This document shows positions 39,137 through 39,782 of a stretch of DNA of 39,782 nucleotides, piece by piece. The DNA comes from a virus, in IMG/VR virus record IMGVR_UViG_3300043418_000109, positions 1 through 39,782 of that record, one strand, 5' to 3'. Within the stretch, counting starts at the first letter, position 1, and each line of letters starts with the position of its first letter. The notes below the pieces were generated by a model. The model did no database searches and had not been told where the DNA came from. It saw nothing but the letters and a program-made list of their open reading frames with translations. The translations under genes were made by a program, and so were the position numbers.

Positions 39137-39341
39137 CGAGTCTCCTTTGTACAAGTTGTGCAATCAGGAATTCCTGTGCTTCTTTCTTTGTTGGGTGTGA
39201 TGTCAATTTTTCACTGTGCATGAACTGCAACGCATGCCATGAGAGCCCAGCATCCTGCACCCATATGTGGGCATACTTGCCATCTACGAGCAAGTCATAG
39301 CATGATGTGTGTGCTTTGTTCCGCCTCCATTCAATGTTCAT
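39120..39341 (-). CDS. tiny protein, 73 aa, AKAW-like ending
   Basis: Start ATG 39341 (MNIEWRRNKAHTSCYDLL) follows AAGGATGGAAAT. Strand-rich with Trp/His (GKYAHIWVQDAGLSWHAL), ending SHPTKKEAQEFLIAQLVQRR, a divergent form of the strand-helix ending of the neighbouring family. Function unknown. Confidence 0.72.
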   Translation of the reverse strand: MNIEWRRNKAHTSCYDLLVDGKYAHIWVQDAGLSWHALQFMHSEKLTSHPTKKEAQEFLIAQLVQRRLDGETN

Positions 39342-39570
39342 ATTTCCATCCTTCGATTGCCGCAATTACACGCAGGTAGGTATCCATCTCAGCGTGTGTC
39401 ATGCTTAGCCATAGTTTGGTCTGCTCATCCCTATGGTAGAGGTACTCAAAGTGCAAGCTCATGGCTTCCTCGAAGTCTCCGTCCTCGATTGCCCAATTCA
39501 TAGCGAACTGAGCTGACGCTATATCGAACTCACTTGCTAGTAGTTGGTGTGTAAATGATTGTGTCTTCAT
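39331..39570 (-). CDS. small acidic helical protein, 79 aa
   Basis: ATG 39570 overlaps the upstream stop (ATGA). It contains ASEFDIASAQFAMNWAIEDG and an aromatic helix (LHFEYLYHRDEQTKLWLSMT), with net acidic charge. Possibly a protein-mimic or inhibitor-type early protein; this is only suggested by charge and size. Confidence 0.7.
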   Translation of the reverse strand: MKTQSFTHQLLASEFDIASAQFAMNWAIEDGDFEEAMSLHFEYLYHRDEQTKLWLSMTHAEMDTYLRVIAAIEGWKYEH

Positions 39571-39782
39571 GATGCCTCCAATCTTGACGCCACAGATAGC
39601 GCAGTGTCAAGGTCTTGCACCATACTCCACAGTGCGGCTTCACGGACGTTGCCGTTCATGTACGCCTCACGTTCTAGTTCATCAGCAGTGCGGAGTCCTT
39701 TGTTTGTTGGGATGACGCCGTCTTCGTACATTCCTATGATGAAGTCCACTGGTACGTGTTGCGTCTCACTTGGATACCAGTC
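39567..39782 (-). CDS. small unknown protein, 5' end outside the window (partial)
   Basis: The frame is open from the window edge: DWYPSETQHVPVDFIIGMYE precedes any start codon cleanly and looks coding, so the gene very likely begins right of base 39782. In-window GTG 39749 and ATG 39731 are possible but less likely starts. 71 codons are visible, ending with an Ala/Leu helix (AALWSMVQDLDTALSVASRL). Function unknown. Confidence 0.65.
   Translation of the reverse strand, partial: DWYPSETQHVPVDFIIGMYEDGVIPTNKGLRTADELEREAYMNGNVREAALWSMVQDLDTALSVASRLEAS

Noticed and set aside
1-39782. tRNA genes, CRISPR arrays, insertion sequences, integrase or attachment sites
   Set aside because: None seen: no cloverleaf-like segment, no regular spaced repeats, no transposase or recombinase motifs, no terminal inverted repeats.

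Overview
This window is part of the genome of a tailed double-stranded DNA phage, most likely podovirus-like. It infects a Gram-negative host, because it carries a nested Rz/Rz1 spanin pair and a GH19 muralytic enzyme. The host is not identifiable from the sequence; a freshwater betaproteobacterium is only a guess from general resemblance. No integrase, repressor, tRNA, CRISPR array or insertion sequence was seen. Terminase, portal and major capsid genes are absent and presumably lie left of base 1.

The layout is two convergent blocks. The rightward block (1-17555) is late: a small tail protein and a collar-type fibre with HxH motifs (48-1063); a lysis and membrane cassette (1067-3588) with a coiled-coil membrane protein, a lipoprotein, a holin candidate, Rz/Rz1 and a GH19 endolysin; a large tail/connector-type protein and a GNAT-like protein (3886-6350); three virion proteins that look like DNA-ejection proteins (6353-16816), the last a 2650-residue giant; and three small genes ending in a second holin candidate (16827-17555). 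The leftward block (39782-17618) is early/middle. Many small genes and an AAA+ ATPase / helical protein / VWA-metallopeptidase set come first. They are followed by DNA polymerase (family A), PD-(D/E)XK and VRR-NUC nucleases, an SNF2-type helicase, an SSB-like protein and an AEP-DUF927 primase-helicase. A hairpin whose U-tract lies on the minus strand (17561-17584) closes the leftward block.

Replication logic: the primase-helicase, polymerase, SSB-like protein, SNF2 helicase and two nucleases could form a largely self-sufficient replication/recombination set. Two different HNH-type homing endonuclease genes flank the polymerase gene directly.

Main points for a second look: (1) three small genes apparently encoded out of frame inside linker regions of the giant virion gene, two with good Shine-Dalgarno sequences, and with atypical codon choice in the giant's own frame at the first site; (2) a phage MoxR/CobS-like ATPase with a DUF2201-like metallopeptidase-VWA protein and a helical middle gene; (3) zincin-like HEVGAH and ADP-ribosyltransferase-like motifs inside the giant protein; (4) a family of very small proteins sharing a C-terminal AKAW-type helix; (5) several very short genes (34-58 residues) in gaps. 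All family assignments were made by eye from motifs; no database search was run.
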